NCBI GenBank assembly: GCA_002471015.1
Contig: DKPB01000053.1
Coordinates: 1 to 24,794, forward strand
DNA: 24,794 bases
Direction: 5' to 3'
Source: Stenotrophomonas sp. UBA7346
GTDB lineage: Bacteria > Pseudomonadota > Gammaproteobacteria > Xanthomonadales > Xanthomonadaceae
Shown: in pieces, positions 15,764 to 22,441 of the stretch
How the letters are laid out: each line of letters begins with the position of its first letter
Position numbering within the stretch: position 1 is the stretch's first letter
The notes under the pieces: model-generated
Seen by the model: the letters and a program-made list of their open reading frames with translations, nothing else
Databases searched by the model: none
What the model was told of the DNA's origin: nothing
Made by a program: the position numbers and the translations under genes

Positions 15764-15789
15764 GGTTCTCCGGCTGGGACCGGAGAACC
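15764..15789 (-). promoter_or_regulatory. Hairpin enclosing the ribosome binding site of the AhpD-like gene
   Basis: GGTTCTCCGG (15764-15773) and CCGGAGAACC (15780-15789) form a perfect 10-bp inverted repeat with a 6-base loop. On the minus-strand mRNA the 3' arm contains the GGAG that serves ATG 15760, so folding would hide the ribosome site. There is no T run, so it is not a standard terminator for purK. The palindrome could alternatively be a protein-binding operator. Confidence 0.55.
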
Positions 15790-15804
15790 TTACGCCTGCA
15801 TTGC

Positions 15805-16965
15805 TTAGCCCGGCGTCATGCCGGTGCGACGCAGTGCTTCCACCACCGGTGCCACCTGCGCCTGCCGGCCCAGCGCATCACCGACCCGATGCAGCGCCTC
15901 GGCGAGGGCCAGCGGGGTATCGGCCCGCAGGTTGGCATGGCCGACCTTGCGGCCCTCGCGCGGCTGCTTGCCATAGTCGTGCCAATGACCGGCAGCCTCA
16001 GCCAGCACCGGCTTGGCATCGGGCATCTGTCCCAACCAGTTCAGCATGCTGGCGTGGCCCAATACGCAGGTGTCGCCCAGCGGCAGGCCCAACACGGCAC
16101 GCACATGGTTTTCGAACTGCGAGGTCTCGGCACCATCGCTGGTCCAGTGGCCGGAGTTGTGCACCCGCGGTGCCATCTCATTGGCCAGCAGTTCATCGCC
16201 GCGACAGAACAGTTCCAGCGCGAACACGCCAACGTAGCCCAGATGCTCGCCGACCCGACGCGCATAGTCGATGGCCGTGGCCTGCTGCGCCGGTGTCACC
16301 TCGGCCGGGGCCAAGCTGGCGGACAGCACCCCGTCCACGTGCCAGTTGCCGGTCAGCGGCCAGGCGCGGAACTCACCGTCGCGACCGCGTACGGCCACCA
16401 CGCTGACCTCCCGATCAAAGGCAACGAAGCCCTCGAGGATCAGCCCGGTCCTCCCGGCCTGCGCACCCAGCGCCTGCCAGGCGGCATCGATATCGGCCTG
16501 GCTGCGGATGCGGAACTGCCCCTTGCCGTCGTAACCCAGACGCCGGGTTTTGAGGATGCAGGGGGTACCGAACTCGGCCACCCGCGCCGCCAAGGCCTCA
16601 CGGCTGTCGATGTCGGCAAACGGCGGCAGCGGAATGCCCAGTTCCTGGAACAGGGTTTTCTCGCTGAGCCGGTCCTGCGCCACGGCCAGTGCGGCAGGAT
16701 TGGGATACACCGGCCGCCGCTCAGCCAACCAGCGTGCACTGGCCGCCGGCACGTTCTCGAAATCGAAGGTGATCACGTCCACCTTGGCAGCGAACTCGGC
16801 CAAGGCAGCATTGTCGTCAAACGCCCCTACCTGCAACGGCGCCACCTGGCCGGCACAGGCATCGGCGGCCGGGTCGAACACCACGAAGCGCAAGCCCAGT
16901 GGCGCGCCGGCCAGGACCATCATGCGGGCCAACTGCCCGCCGCCCAGAATGCCGACCGTGGTCAT
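15805..16965 (-). CDS. purK: N5-carboxyaminoimidazole ribonucleotide synthase
   Basis: 386-residue ATP-grasp enzyme of de novo purine synthesis. It converts aminoimidazole ribonucleotide (AIR), ATP and bicarbonate to N5-CAIR, the substrate of PurE. The N-terminal Rossmann-like region begins VGILGGGQLARMM (4-16), the central ATP-grasp includes ILKTRRLGYDGKGQ (a glycine-rich ATP-binding loop), and the C-terminal region has the catalytic/metal-binding ELF...NEMAPRVHNSGHWT block typical of PurK. The length is usual. The ATG (16965) overlaps the purE stop as ATGA. Together purE-purK form a two-gene operon, as in many gammaproteobacteria. Confidence 0.96.
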   Translation of the reverse strand: MTTVGILGGGQLARMMVLAGAPLGLRFVVFDPAADACAGQVAPLQVGAFDDNAALAEFAAKVDVITFDFENVPAASARWLAERRPVYPNPAALAVAQDRLSEKTLFQELGIPLPPFADIDSREALAARVAEFGTPCILKTRRLGYDGKGQFRIRSQADIDAAWQALGAQAGRTGLILEGFVAFDREVSVVAVRGRDGEFRAWPLTGNWHVDGVLSASLAPAEVTPAQQATAIDYARRVGEHLGYVGVFALELFCRGDELLANEMAPRVHNSGHWTSDGAETSQFENHVRAVLGLPLGDTCVLGHASMLNWLGQMPDAKPVLAEAAGHWHDYGKQPREGRKVGHANLRADTPLALAEALHRVGDALGRQAQVAPVVEALRRTGMTPG

Positions 16966-17465
16966 AGACGCGGATCGTCGCTGGCCATCACGTCATCGGT
17001 CTGACGGGTGCGGAACTGCTCCAGCGCGGCACCGATCTGCGGTTCGGCCGGGGCCAGCATGGCCGCGGCGAACAGACCCGCATTGGAGGCACCGGCGTTG
17101 CCGATGGCAAACGTGGCCACCGGGATGCCGGCCGGCATCTGCACGATGGACAGCAGCGAATCCATGCCGTTGAGCGCCTTGGACTGCACCGGCACACCCA
17201 GCACCGGCACCGCGGTCTTGGCCGCCAGCATGCCCGGCAGGTGCGCCGCACCGCCGGCACCGGCAATGATCGCGCGCAGGCCGCGCGGGCCGGCCTGTTC
17301 GGCATAGCTGAACAGAACGTCCGGCGTGCGGTGCGCCGAAACAACCTTCACTTCATAGGGCACGCCCAGAGCATCAAGCTTCTGGGCGGCGTGTTGCATG
17401 GTTTCCCAGTCGGAGCGGGAACCCATCACGATGCCGACTAGCGGCGCGGGGTGGTTGGGGGTCAT
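16962..17465 (-). CDS. purE: N5-CAIR mutase (class I PurE)
   Basis: 167-residue class I PurE, which moves the carboxyl group of N5-CAIR to give CAIR in purine synthesis. The motifs are GIVMGSRSDW (11-20; phosphate and substrate binding), SAHRTP (43-48, catalytic His45), AGAGGAAHLPGM and PVQSKALNGMDSLLSIVQMP. ATG 17465 has AGGTGA seven bases upstream. A good -10-like TAGAAT is at 17496-17491, which would give a leader of about 20 bases, but I see no convincing -35. The purE frame overlaps purK by four bases. It is divergent from the Trm112-like gene, with 59 bases between the starts. Confidence 0.96.
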   Translation of the reverse strand: MTPNHPAPLVGIVMGSRSDWETMQHAAQKLDALGVPYEVKVVSAHRTPDVLFSYAEQAGPRGLRAIIAGAGGAAHLPGMLAAKTAVPVLGVPVQSKALNGMDSLLSIVQMPAGIPVATFAIGNAGASNAGLFAAAMLAPAEPQIGAALEQFRTRQTDDVMASDDPRL

Positions 17466-17524
17466 TGGCCGTCACCTGCTGCAAAGACGTATTCTAGCCG
17501 TCTTCCCGGCAAGACCACGAACTG

Positions 17525-17794
17525 ATGGACCGCAAACTGCTCGACCTGCTCGTCTCCCCCGATACCCGCCAGCCACTGGCGCTGCTGGAAAGTTCTGGCC
17601 TGGACGCGCTCAACCGCGCCATCGGCACCGGCGGCATCACCCGCGCCGACGGCAGCCCCCAGGCGCAGCCGCTGCGCGAGGCACTGATCACTGCCGACCG
17701 CAAGCTGGTGTATCGCGTGGATGACGGCATCCCGGTACTGCTGGCCGACGAGGCCATTGCCACCGCCCAGATCACCGACTTCCCGGCCAAGTGA
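17525..17794 (+). CDS. Trm112/UPF0434-like small protein without zinc cysteines
   Basis: 89-residue protein matching both ends of the bacterial Trm112-like (UPF0434/YcaR) family. The N-terminal MDRKLLDLLVSPDTRQPL aligns with the family LLxIxxCPxCxxPL, and the C-terminal RKLVYRVDDGIPVLLADEA with xxYPxxDGIPVLL. The four zinc-binding cysteines of typical members are absent; the protein contains no Cys. About 25 to 30 extra residues sit in the middle, making it longer than the roughly 60-residue E. coli YcaR. Trm112 proteins in general activate methyltransferases; the bacterial members are poorly understood. Its TGA overlaps the nadC ATG (TGATG), so the two are coupled. Divergent from purE. Confidence 0.85.
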   Translation: MDRKLLDLLVSPDTRQPLALLESSGLDALNRAIGTGGITRADGSPQAQPLREALITADRKLVYRVDDGIPVLLADEAIATAQITDFPAK

Positions 17795-18651
17795 TGCTAC
17801 CGCATCCGCCGCAGGCCCCTGCCCAGGAGTTGATCGACGCCGACGTCGCGCGCGCCCTGGCCGAAGACATCGGCAGCGGCGATGTCACTGCCGCGCTGCT
17901 GCCGGACAACGACGATATCGCCTACCTGCTGTGCAAGCAGGATGCGGTAGTCGCCGGCCGACCCTGGTTCGACGCCACCCACCGTGCGTTGGACCCGCAG
18001 GTGCAGATCCACTGGCGGGTACTGGAAGGTGACCACGTCAAGGCTGGCACAGTGCTGGCCACCCTGGCCGGGCGCAGCCGCAGCCTGGTCAGCGCCGAAC
18101 GGACCTCGCTGAACTTCCTGCAGACCCTGTCCGGCACCGCCACCACCACCGCGCGTTACGTCGCGGCCGTGGCCGGCACCAGGGCGCGCATCCTGGACAC
18201 CCGCAAGACCCTGCCCGGCCTGCGCCTGGCGCAGAAATACGCGGTGCGCTGCGGCGGTGGCGACAACCACCGCATCGGCCTGTTCGACACGGTGATGCTG
18301 AAGGAAAACCATATCCGCGCGGCCGGCTCGTTGACCGCTGCGGTGCAGGCCGCCCGTGCCCAGCAACCGCGCCTGCCCCTGGTGGTCGAGGTCGAGGACC
18401 TGGCGCAGTTGGAGGAAGCCTTGGTTGCCGGCTGCGAAAGGATCCTCATCGACGACTTCAGCCCGGCCATGCGCCGCGATGCGGTGCGCATCGCCGCCGG
18501 CCGCATACCGCTGGAAGTGTCCGGCAGCGTCGACCTGACCAGTCTGCGCAGCATCGCCGAGGACGGGGTGGACTGCATTTCCATCGGAGGCCTGACCAAA
18601 CATGTACAAGCCATCGACCTGTCGTTGAAGCTGGGGCCGCCGCCGGCCTGA
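17794..18651 (+). CDS. nadC: Nicotinate-nucleotide pyrophosphorylase (carboxylating)
   Basis: 285-residue quinolinate phosphoribosyltransferase, which forms nicotinate mononucleotide, CO2 and pyrophosphate from quinolinate and PRPP in de novo NAD synthesis. The N-terminal open-faced sandwich domain has ALAEDIGSGDVTAALL. The C-terminal barrel carries ILDTRKTLPGLR and QKYAVRCGGGDNHRIGL, with LKENH soon after, holding the conserved Arg, Lys and His ligands. ISIGGLTKH near the C-terminus is also typical. ATG 17794 overlaps the stop of the preceding Trm112-like gene; a GTG at 17791 is possible but less likely. nadA and nadB are not in this window. Confidence 0.96.
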   Translation: MLPHPPQAPAQELIDADVARALAEDIGSGDVTAALLPDNDDIAYLLCKQDAVVAGRPWFDATHRALDPQVQIHWRVLEGDHVKAGTVLATLAGRSRSLVSAERTSLNFLQTLSGTATTTARYVAAVAGTRARILDTRKTLPGLRLAQKYAVRCGGGDNHRIGLFDTVMLKENHIRAAGSLTAAVQAARAQQPRLPLVVEVEDLAQLEEALVAGCERILIDDFSPAMRRDAVRIAAGRIPLEVSGSVDLTSLRSIAEDGVDCISIGGLTKHVQAIDLSLKLGPPPA

Positions 18652-18710
18652 CTCACGGCCCGCATACAGCCCCTGCTGCGACACTGCCCCATTCCCCTGC
18701 GGAGTTTGCC

Positions 18711-19691
18711 GTGGCTTACCGCTACCTGTTGTGCGGCCTCACCTTGTTCGCCCCGGCGTTTGCCGCCCACGCCGTCGAAGCCTGTGACATTCCACCACGC
18801 TTTGGTCTCAGCGAGACAAGCAAAGCCGTTGTTCGCGCCGCCTGTGACGAACACCGCCTCTGGTACCGGCCGTTCATCGATCGCGACGGCCGCATCGCCA
18901 GCCTGGGCGTAACGGAAGCAGAAGCCGAACACCTGGCCGACAACGGGCTGATCGCTTGGCAGCGCGTTGCCGGTTACTGGCGCGACAGCGGCACTCTGGG
19001 TGCGATGGGCGCCATCCCTGGGGCATCCAGTTGCATGCAGCCTGCCGGCAACCGGTACACCGATAGCGACTGTCGCGCGTTCCTGATCGACAACCCCTGG
19101 TCCGCAGCATTCATTTCCTGGGTAATGACCCGCGCCGGCGTACCCGGCTTCGTACGCTCGCCGCGCCATATCGACTACATCCGCGCCGCCTACCAGGGCG
19201 GTGCCAATGGCACGCCTTACCGGCTTGCAGATCCCGCGCTGGAAAAGCCGACGCCAGGCGACATGCCGTGCTTCCTGCGCGACCGCAGCAGCACCCTGAA
19301 CTACACCGGTCTGGTACAGGCACTGGGCAGCGGCCGCACCGGCAACTGGAAGTCACATTGCGAAATCGTGGTGAGTGCCAACATGGGCGGTGACCGTACG
19401 CTCTACCTGGTGGGCGGCAACGTCGCCAACAGCGTGGTGATGCGCAAGCTGACCCTGGACCGTACCGGTCTGCTGGAACTCCCCAAGGCCAGCGAGCCCA
19501 AGCCGCAGGCCTCGGCCGTTGAACTGGGCTGCTCGCCCGGCCACGAGGAGGAGTGCAATCTCAATCGGCAGGATTGGGCTGCCCTGTTGAAGCTCACCGC
19601 CAGCGCGCCGGTGGCGGCACCCACCCCGGTTTTCAACTCAACCGCCCCCTTGCCACCGCCACCGGACGAACCGGCTCCGCCGACCCGCTGA
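18711..19691 (+). CDS. Secreted DUF2272 protein (CHAP/NlpC-like fold)
   Basis: 326-residue exported protein. The signal peptide probably ends AHA (19-21). The DUF2272 core carries NPWSAAFISWVM (128-139), RHIDYI (H153), PGDMPCF (182-188) and SHCEIVVS (H216). The layout resembles CHAP or NlpC/P60 cysteine peptidases, in which a WCAAF-like motif carries the nucleophile. Here that position is Ser (S131), which I believe is usual for DUF2272. A peptidoglycan-related role is plausible but unproven. The last 30 residues are proline-rich and low in complexity. The start is GTG 18711 with GGAG six bases before it. It follows nadC by 59 bases on the same strand. Confidence 0.82.
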   Translation: MAYRYLLCGLTLFAPAFAAHAVEACDIPPRFGLSETSKAVVRAACDEHRLWYRPFIDRDGRIASLGVTEAEAEHLADNGLIAWQRVAGYWRDSGTLGAMGAIPGASSCMQPAGNRYTDSDCRAFLIDNPWSAAFISWVMTRAGVPGFVRSPRHIDYIRAAYQGGANGTPYRLADPALEKPTPGDMPCFLRDRSSTLNYTGLVQALGSGRTGNWKSHCEIVVSANMGGDRTLYLVGGNVANSVVMRKLTLDRTGLLELPKASEPKPQASAVELGCSPGHEEECNLNRQDWAALLKLTASAPVAAPTPVFNSTAPLPPPPDEPAPPTR

Positions 19692-19757
19692 TCGGCAGCA
19701 TCTGTTGCCGCAATACAGGGCGCCCAAAAAGCAGGGGCGATACCCTAAAGTGGCGGC

Positions 19758-20108
19758 ATGCCTACCCTGCTTATCCTGATGATTGTCGGCGCCATCGGCT
19801 TTGCGTTCTGGGACCGTTCCCGGGCCGCAGCGGATCGCGCCACCGAGCTTGGACGCAATGCCTGCCGCGCAGCCGATGTGCAGTGGCTGGACCAGAGCGT
19901 GCATGCCACTGGCCTGCGCCTGTGCCGCCTGCCCAATGGCTGGCTGGGCTTCGAGCGCAGCTTCCGCTTCGACTACTCGTACGACGGGGTTGACCGGCAC
20001 ACCGGACGGATGGTGTTGCGCGGCCGCGAGCTGGTGTCCTTCAGCGGCCCTGCGGCTGCGCAGATCGGCCGACTGCGGCAAAGCACCGAAGAGGCCGAGG
20101 ACATCTAA
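19758..20108 (+). CDS. DUF3301 small membrane-anchored protein
   Basis: 116-residue protein with one N-terminal hydrophobic segment (about residues 3-18) and a charged soluble part beginning WDRSRAAADRATELGRNACRAADVQWLDQSV. This arrangement, and the later RLPNGWLGFERSFRFDYSYDG stretch, match the DUF3301 family of uncharacterised proteobacterial proteins. Two Cys (in NACRAA and LRLCRL) are conserved-looking positions. No function is known. It lies 66 bases after the DUF2272 gene on the same strand; whether it has its own promoter cannot be told. Confidence 0.8.
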   Translation: MPTLLILMIVGAIGFAFWDRSRAAADRATELGRNACRAADVQWLDQSVHATGLRLCRLPNGWLGFERSFRFDYSYDGVDRHTGRMVLRGRELVSFSGPAAAQIGRLRQSTEEAEDI

Positions 20109-20357
20109 GCAGCGGACAGGAGCCGCATAAGCTGCGGCATTACGGGGTGCAGAGCCCCGCCGCGAACCCATTCCGCGCAGCACACGGGGCGACACGCCAG
20201 ATGTGAACCGCGATTGCTCGCACGCCCCGCCTACACCGCAAATGGGAGCAGATGCTGGGCACCGGCAGCGGCGGCAGCTGTGCAAGCCGGAGAACGGGCC
20301 AGGCCCCAACGCTGCAAAAATCTCCAGCCCTGCCCCCGTCTGGATGGAGCAAGGCGC
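20109..20357. other. Intergenic region between the DUF3301 gene and sspB, no gene recognised
   Basis: About 250 bases of GC-rich sequence between convergent genes. Small inverted repeats are visible: GCCGCA/TGCGGC (around 20123-20139), GGGG/CCCC (around 20143-20157) and CGGGGCG/CGCCCCG (around 20185-20229). No tRNA, 4.5S, RNase P or tmRNA signature was found. Short open frames here lack ribosome sites and family resemblance. Confidence 0.4.
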
Positions 20358-20397
20358 AAAACAACACCGCCGCCTTGCGGCGGCGGTTGCGGTTTTT
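20358..20397 (-). terminator. Bidirectional terminator after sspB
   Basis: ACCGCCGCC (20366-20374) pairs with GGCGGCGGT (20379-20387) around a TTGC loop. On the minus strand it is followed by GTTGTTTT (20365-20358) and begins eight bases after the sspB TAA; on the plus strand a T run (20393-20397) follows. It can therefore close sspB and the convergent DUF3301 gene. Confidence 0.8.
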
Positions 20398-20830
20398 ACT
20401 TCACCACCCTCAGGAACGGGCGCTTGCCCGCAGCAGGCGGCTCCGGCGCGCTCGGTGGCGGCGTATCGTCATCGTCACCCGGCAGCGGCTCGGTGCCGGG
20501 GATGTCGTCCGGCAATGCCATGCCCTGCCCGGTCTCGCGCGCATAAACCGCCAGCACCGCGGCAATCGGCACGTTCACCGGAAAACTGGTGCCACCAAAA
20601 CGTGCAGTGAAACTGACGTATTCGTTGTCGATATGCAGGCCCACCACCGCACGCTCGGCGATGTTCAGCACCACACGCTCTTCCTTGATCGCACTGGCAG
20701 GAACCTGCACCCCCGGCACGCCGGCATCCACCATCAGGTGCGGGGTCATGCCGTTGTCGTTGATCCACTCCACCAATGCGCGCAGCAGGTAGGGCCGATG
20801 GCTGCTCATCCGGAAAATTTCTTCAGTCAT
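20396..20830 (-). CDS. sspB: ClpXP protease specificity-enhancing factor SspB
   Basis: 144-residue adaptor that binds the ssrA tag of trans-translated proteins and delivers them to ClpXP. The folded domain starts RPYLLRALVEWINDNGMTPHLMVD (12-35) and includes NIAERAVVGLHIDNEYVSFTARFGG, the ssrA-binding part. A long flexible acidic and proline-rich linker (about 108-135, with DDDD at 119-122) leads to the C-terminal ClpX-docking motif RPFLRVVK (137-144), which is complete. ATG 20830 has no clear Shine-Dalgarno; ATG 20809 (residue 8) is possible. Directly downstream of sspA on the same strand, 82 bases apart, so probably one operon as in other Proteobacteria. Confidence 0.95.
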   Translation of the reverse strand: MTEEIFRMSSHRPYLLRALVEWINDNGMTPHLMVDAGVPGVQVPASAIKEERVVLNIAERAVVGLHIDNEYVSFTARFGGTSFPVNVPIAAVLAVYARETGQGMALPDDIPGTEPLPGDDDDTPPPSAPEPPAAGKRPFLRVVK

Positions 20831-20912
20831 GCGCCAAGTGTACGCGGCATTGCTGCCCGATCACCGCCCGCAGGCGGCAATCGATAAGTCGGCATACAGC
20901 AGCAGGCGCCGA

Positions 20913-21548
20913 CTAGACCGGCAACTCGCGCAGCTTCTTTTCCTGGTCGGTCAGGCTGCGGATGAAACCCGGGTTGCGGAAGATACGGTTGCCGTAGTCC
21001 TCGATGGCCTTGCCGTCCTTCGGCAATGCCACCCCCAACGACTCCAGACGCCAGATGATGGGCGCCATCGCACAGTCTGCCAGGCTCATTTCGGGATTGA
21101 GGAAGAACTTGCTGGCCTTGAACAGTGGCACCGATTGTGCCACCAGTTCCTTCAAACGCTTGCGGCCGGCCTCGGACTGGGTCTTGTTGCCCAGCTGGAT
21201 GGCCTGCACCTGAGGCACCCAGTCGTGCTCGATGCGCAACATGGCCAGGCGCAGGCGCGCCCGCGACAGCGGGTCCACCGGCATCAGCGGCGGGTGCGGA
21301 TAGCGCTCGTCCAGGTATTCACTGACCACCGATGCCGCATACAGCACCAGCTCACGCTCAACCAGGGTCGGCACCGAGTGGTAAGGATTGAGGTCGATCA
21401 GGTCTTCCGGCGGATTCTGCGCATCAACCGGCACCAGGTCGTAGTTCACGCCCTTGGCCGCCAGCACCAGCCGCACGCGATGACAAAGGACATCGTCGTT
21501 GGCAGAGAACAAAGTCAGGGTATTACGCATACGCACACTCGCCGCCAT
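20913..21548 (-). CDS. sspA: Stringent starvation protein A (GST fold)
   Basis: 211-residue SspA, a glutathione-S-transferase-fold protein that binds RNA polymerase and alters transcription under starvation and acid stress. The thioredoxin-like N-terminal part reads LTLFSANDDVLCHRVRLVLAAKG, with DLNPYHSVPTLVERELVLYAASVVSEYLDERYPHPPL next; the helical C-terminal domain contains the DYGNRIFRNPGF stretch near the end. The family lacks GST catalytic activity. The start is ATG 21548 with GGAGAG six bases upstream; a TTG at 21551 and an ATG at 21533 are less supported. It lies 150 bases after petC, in the usual petABC-sspAB order. Confidence 0.95.
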   Translation of the reverse strand: MAASVRMRNTLTLFSANDDVLCHRVRLVLAAKGVNYDLVPVDAQNPPEDLIDLNPYHSVPTLVERELVLYAASVVSEYLDERYPHPPLMPVDPLSRARLRLAMLRIEHDWVPQVQAIQLGNKTQSEAGRKRLKELVAQSVPLFKASKFFLNPEMSLADCAMAPIIWRLESLGVALPKDGKAIEDYGNRIFRNPGFIRSLTDQEKKLRELPV

Positions 21549-21642
21549 CAAGGGCTCTCCAACGGCCGGAATCCGCCGGCCTTACGGCCCCGTCGACCCA
21601 TTGCCGACGGTCGCCACGGTCACCCCGAGTGTGCCAACCGAC

Positions 21643-21669
21643 GGGCGTAGTTGCCAAGACCCTACGCCC
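21643..21669. repeat. Inverted repeat between petC and sspA
   Basis: GGGCGTAG (21643-21650) pairs with CTACGCCC (21662-21669) across an 11-base loop, just after the petC stop. There is no T run on either side, so a strong intrinsic terminator is not indicated; it could be an mRNA processing or stabilising stem between petABC and sspAB. Confidence 0.35.
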
Positions 21670-21697
21670 ACCCCGGGGTTAAAGCGATGCAATCGCC

Positions 21698-22441
21698 TTA
21701 GTGAACGTCCTTCCAGTACTCGGTCTTGACCAGGTAAGCAAGGAAGGTGAGCAGCGCCAGAAACAGCACCACCCACACCCCCAGACTCTGCCGCTTCAGC
21801 GCGGCCGGCTCACCGGCGTACTCCAGGAAGTTGGTGATGTCACGCACCGTCTGGTCGTACGCACGCGCGTCCACCTTGCCGGGACGCTCGACCTTCAGCG
21901 CGACCACCGGCGGATCGATACCTTCCTGCTCGGCCTTGCCATGGATGGCATGTTGCAGGCCCTGCAATTCCCACAACGGGTTGGGCATCGAGGCGTTCGG
22001 GAAGACCTTGTTGTTCCAGCCCAGCGGCCGCGACTCGTCCACGTAGAACGATTTGAGGTAGCTGTAGACCCAGTCGCTGCCCCGCACCCGCGAAATCAGG
22101 CTCAGGTCCGGCGGCATCTTGCCGAACCACTTGGTCGCCTCGTCATGCGGCATGGCCACCTGGATCTGCTCACCAAAGGCTGCGCCGGTGAAATTCAGGT
22201 TGTCCATCACCTGCTGCTCGGTCAGCCCCAGATCATCGGCCATGCGCGAATAACGCAGGTACTTGAGCGAGTGGCAGCCCGAGCAGTAGCTCATGTAGGC
22301 CTGGGCACCGCGCTGCAGCGAGGCACGATCACCCAGGTCGTTGCCCGCCTGCATCAACGCGCCGCCTTCGGCAGCAAACACCGGGGCGCAGAACAACATC
22401 GCGGCGGCCAGTGCCCACCGCACAATCCATTTGTCAGTCAT
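21698..22441 (-). CDS. petC: Ubiquinol-cytochrome c reductase, cytochrome c1
   Basis: 247-residue cytochrome c1 of the bc1 complex, which passes electrons from the Rieske protein to cytochrome c in the periplasm. A signal peptide ends near VFAA (21-24). One heme c site is present, CSGCH (53-57), and the axial Met is M152 in NASMPNPLWEL. PDLSLI (111-116) is a c1 hallmark. A C-terminal membrane helix (about 223-241) anchors the protein. Its ATG (22441) lies inside the end of petB, with an eight-base overlap, showing tight coupling. Last gene of petABC. Confidence 0.97.
   Translation of the reverse strand: MTDKWIVRWALAAAMLFCAPVFAAEGGALMQAGNDLGDRASLQRGAQAYMSYCSGCHSLKYLRYSRMADDLGLTEQQVMDNLNFTGAAFGEQIQVAMPHDEATKWFGKMPPDLSLISRVRGSDWVYSYLKSFYVDESRPLGWNNKVFPNASMPNPLWELQGLQHAIHGKAEQEGIDPPVVALKVERPGKVDARAYDQTVRDITNFLEYAGEPAALKRQSLGVWVVLFLALLTFLAYLVKTEYWKDVH

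Noticed and set aside
17466..17524. A full sigma-70 promoter for purE
   Set aside because: TAGAAT at 17496-17491 is a good -10, but no acceptable -35 lies 16 to 18 bases upstream, so it was mentioned with purE and not listed separately.
20140..20367. Short minus-strand frame (75 codons) after sspB
   Set aside because: It begins within the sspB terminator, has no Shine-Dalgarno and no recognisable family.
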